Of a DNA stretch of 64,000 bases, positions 63,098 through 64,000 are shown piece after piece. Source of the stretch: Blattabacterium cuenoti (lineage in GTDB: Bacteria; Bacteroidota; Bacteroidia; Flavobacteriales; Blattabacteriaceae); contig NZ_CP059181.1 in assembly GCF_014251235.1 (NCBI RefSeq), positions 124,001 to 188,000 on the forward strand. The letters run 5' to 3'. The translations under genes were made by a program, and so were the position numbers. Under the pieces are notes generated by a model. That model worked only from the letters and a program-made list of their open reading frames with translations. It had not been told where the DNA came from and did no database searches. The stretch's first letter is position 1. Every line of letters begins with the position of its first letter.

Positions 63098-64000
63098 CTA
63101 AGTAGAGGACCAAGAACGTGTCGTTTTAATTGCTTTTTTCCATCCTCTAATTCTCTCTATACGACTCGACATTCCTTTTGGTTCAAAAACTTCTTCTAAT
63201 TGCCACTTATCTTGAATATCTTCAAGACTAGTCCAGTAATTAACAGCAAGTCCAGAAAGATAAGCAGCTCCTGCTGCTGTTAATTCAGATATTTTTGATT
63301 TTACTACTTTTACATTTAGAATATCAGATTGAAATTGCATTAATAATTTATTAACTGTAGCACCTCCATCTACACGAAGTTCTTTTATTGAAATACCTGA
63401 ATCAGATTCCATTGCCTTTAAAACATCCATATTTTGAAATGCTATACTTTCTAATGCCGCACGAACAAAATGTGCTGAAGAAGTCCCTCTAGTAATTCCT
63501 ACAATCGTTCCTCTAGCCTTTTGATCCCAATAAGGAGCGCCTAAACCTGAAAAAGCAGGGACCATATACATTCCTTCTGTATTTTCAACAGATGAAGCTA
63601 ATTTTTCTGCTTCACTTGAAGACAAAAGTAAACCTAAACCATCTCTAAGCCATTGCACTACAGCCCCAGCAATAAAAACACTTCCTTCTAAGGCGTACTG
63701 TACTTTATTTTTTATTTTCCAAGCGATAGTCGTTATCAAATTATTATGAGAAAAAACAGGATTTTCTCCTACGTTCATTAACATAAAGCAACCTGTTCCA
63801 TAAGTGTTTTTAACCATTCCAATTTTAGTACACATCTGACCAAAAAGAGAAGCTTGCTGATCTCCAGCAATTCCGGATATAGGAATTTGATGTGATAAAA
63901 TATGACCAGTAGTATAACCAAAAATTTCACTAGATGATTTTACTTCAGGCAACATGGTTCTTGGAATATCAAATAATTTAATCAAATCTGGATCCCAACT
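63098..64000 (-). CDS. glpK: glycerol kinase, C-terminal part (runs off the window)
   Basis: Phosphorylates glycerol. The 300 residues present are the C-terminal part of a protein normally about 500 long; the frame is open to the window edge, beginning SWDPDLIKLFDIPR. Visible motifs: PISGIAGDQQASLFGQMC, KNTYGTGCFMLMNVG, VFIAGAVVQWLRDGLGL, FSGLGAPYWDQKARGTIVGITRGT and LRVDGGATVNKLLMQFQSDIL. The 5' part with the remaining ATP-binding motifs is outside. Glycerol 3-phosphate would serve phospholipid synthesis (PlsC) or gluconeogenesis via fbaA and fbp. Confidence 0.97.
   Translation of the reverse strand, partial: SWDPDLIKLFDIPRTMLPEVKSSSEIFGYTTGHILSHQIPISGIAGDQQASLFGQMCTKIGMVKNTYGTGCFMLMNVGENPVFSHNNLITTIAWKIKNKVQYALEGSVFIAGAVVQWLRDGLGLLLSSSEAEKLASSVENTEGMYMVPAFSGLGAPYWDQKARGTIVGITRGTSSAHFVRAALESIAFQNMDVLKAMESDSGISIKELRVDGGATVNKLLMQFQSDILNVKVVKSKISELTAAGAAYLSGLAVNYWTSLEDIQDKWQLEEVFEPKGMSSRIERIRGWKKAIKTTRSWSST

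Overview
This AT-rich, densely packed window looks like part of the chromosome of a Blattabacterium-type endosymbiont, the obligate Flavobacteriales symbiont of cockroaches. Four things point there: very A/T-rich codon use with long A-tracts inside intact genes; Bacteroidota traits (promoters of the form TTG-N19-TAnnTTTG, almost no Shine-Dalgarno sequences, a DUF4293 gene beside rho, archaeal-type ProRS, a TamA/BamA-type D15 protein); a fused-subunit urease next to amino-acid and nucleotide synthesis genes, as expected of a nitrogen-recycling nutritional symbiont; and no mobile elements, phage genes or CRISPR. The genus is inferred from recognised protein families, not from a database search.

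Layout. 1-5.8 kb: yebC, RNase P RNA, tRNA-Ser, rmuC, initiator tRNA, rho, DUF4293, prfA. 5.8-16.7 kb: the rpmF-accB-accC operon, proS, divergent pyrD and a fused pyrE-pyrF, marC, rnpA, fbp, plsC, rnhA, a TrmH methyltransferase, dCMP deaminase, tRNA-Leu. 16.7-30.3 kb: urease (ureAB, ureC), bifunctional thrA, thyA, prs, rplY, tadA, dedA, a tiny membrane ORF, aroB, gyrA, ruvB. 30.3-45.7 kb: a same-strand run purA-purB-purL-purE-purC-purF-purM-purN-purH-purD-guaA behind a well-formed promoter. It gives PRPP to IMP, AMP and GMP, lacking only purK (if needed) and guaB in this window. 45.7-64 kb: fbaA-accD, a D15-family outer-membrane gene, a RecB/AddA-like helicase without its nuclease domain, lipA, NIF3 plus a cysteine-less 'zinc ribbon' partner, a thioredoxin-like gene, the dapD-tsaC-cca-nrnA operon, ruvX-def, the thrS-infC-rpmI-rplT operon, and the 3' part of glpK running off the end.

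The genes cohere as a reduced biosynthetic genome. Urease releases ammonia, which GuaA and PurL can use only after it is fixed into glutamine elsewhere. Prs supplies PRPP to the purine run and to the PyrE domain. ThyA and dCMP deaminase make dTMP. AccB/C/D start fatty-acid synthesis and PlsC uses the products. RNase P (RNA and protein) and the CCA enzyme mature the tRNAs, none of which encodes its own CCA.

I found no wholly new multi-gene system. The most interesting points are: a minimal ThrRS lacking the TGS and editing domains; infC with no ATG/GTG/TTG upstream of its conserved N-terminus, implying an AUU or AUA start; a eukaryote-like fused UMP synthase facing a class 1A (fumarate-type) PyrD across a short region with a perfect palindrome; erosion of metal or nuclease sites in several otherwise intact proteins; a 21-bp palindrome ahead of thrS; and 12-15 nt A-tracts in reading frames or at a start codon.
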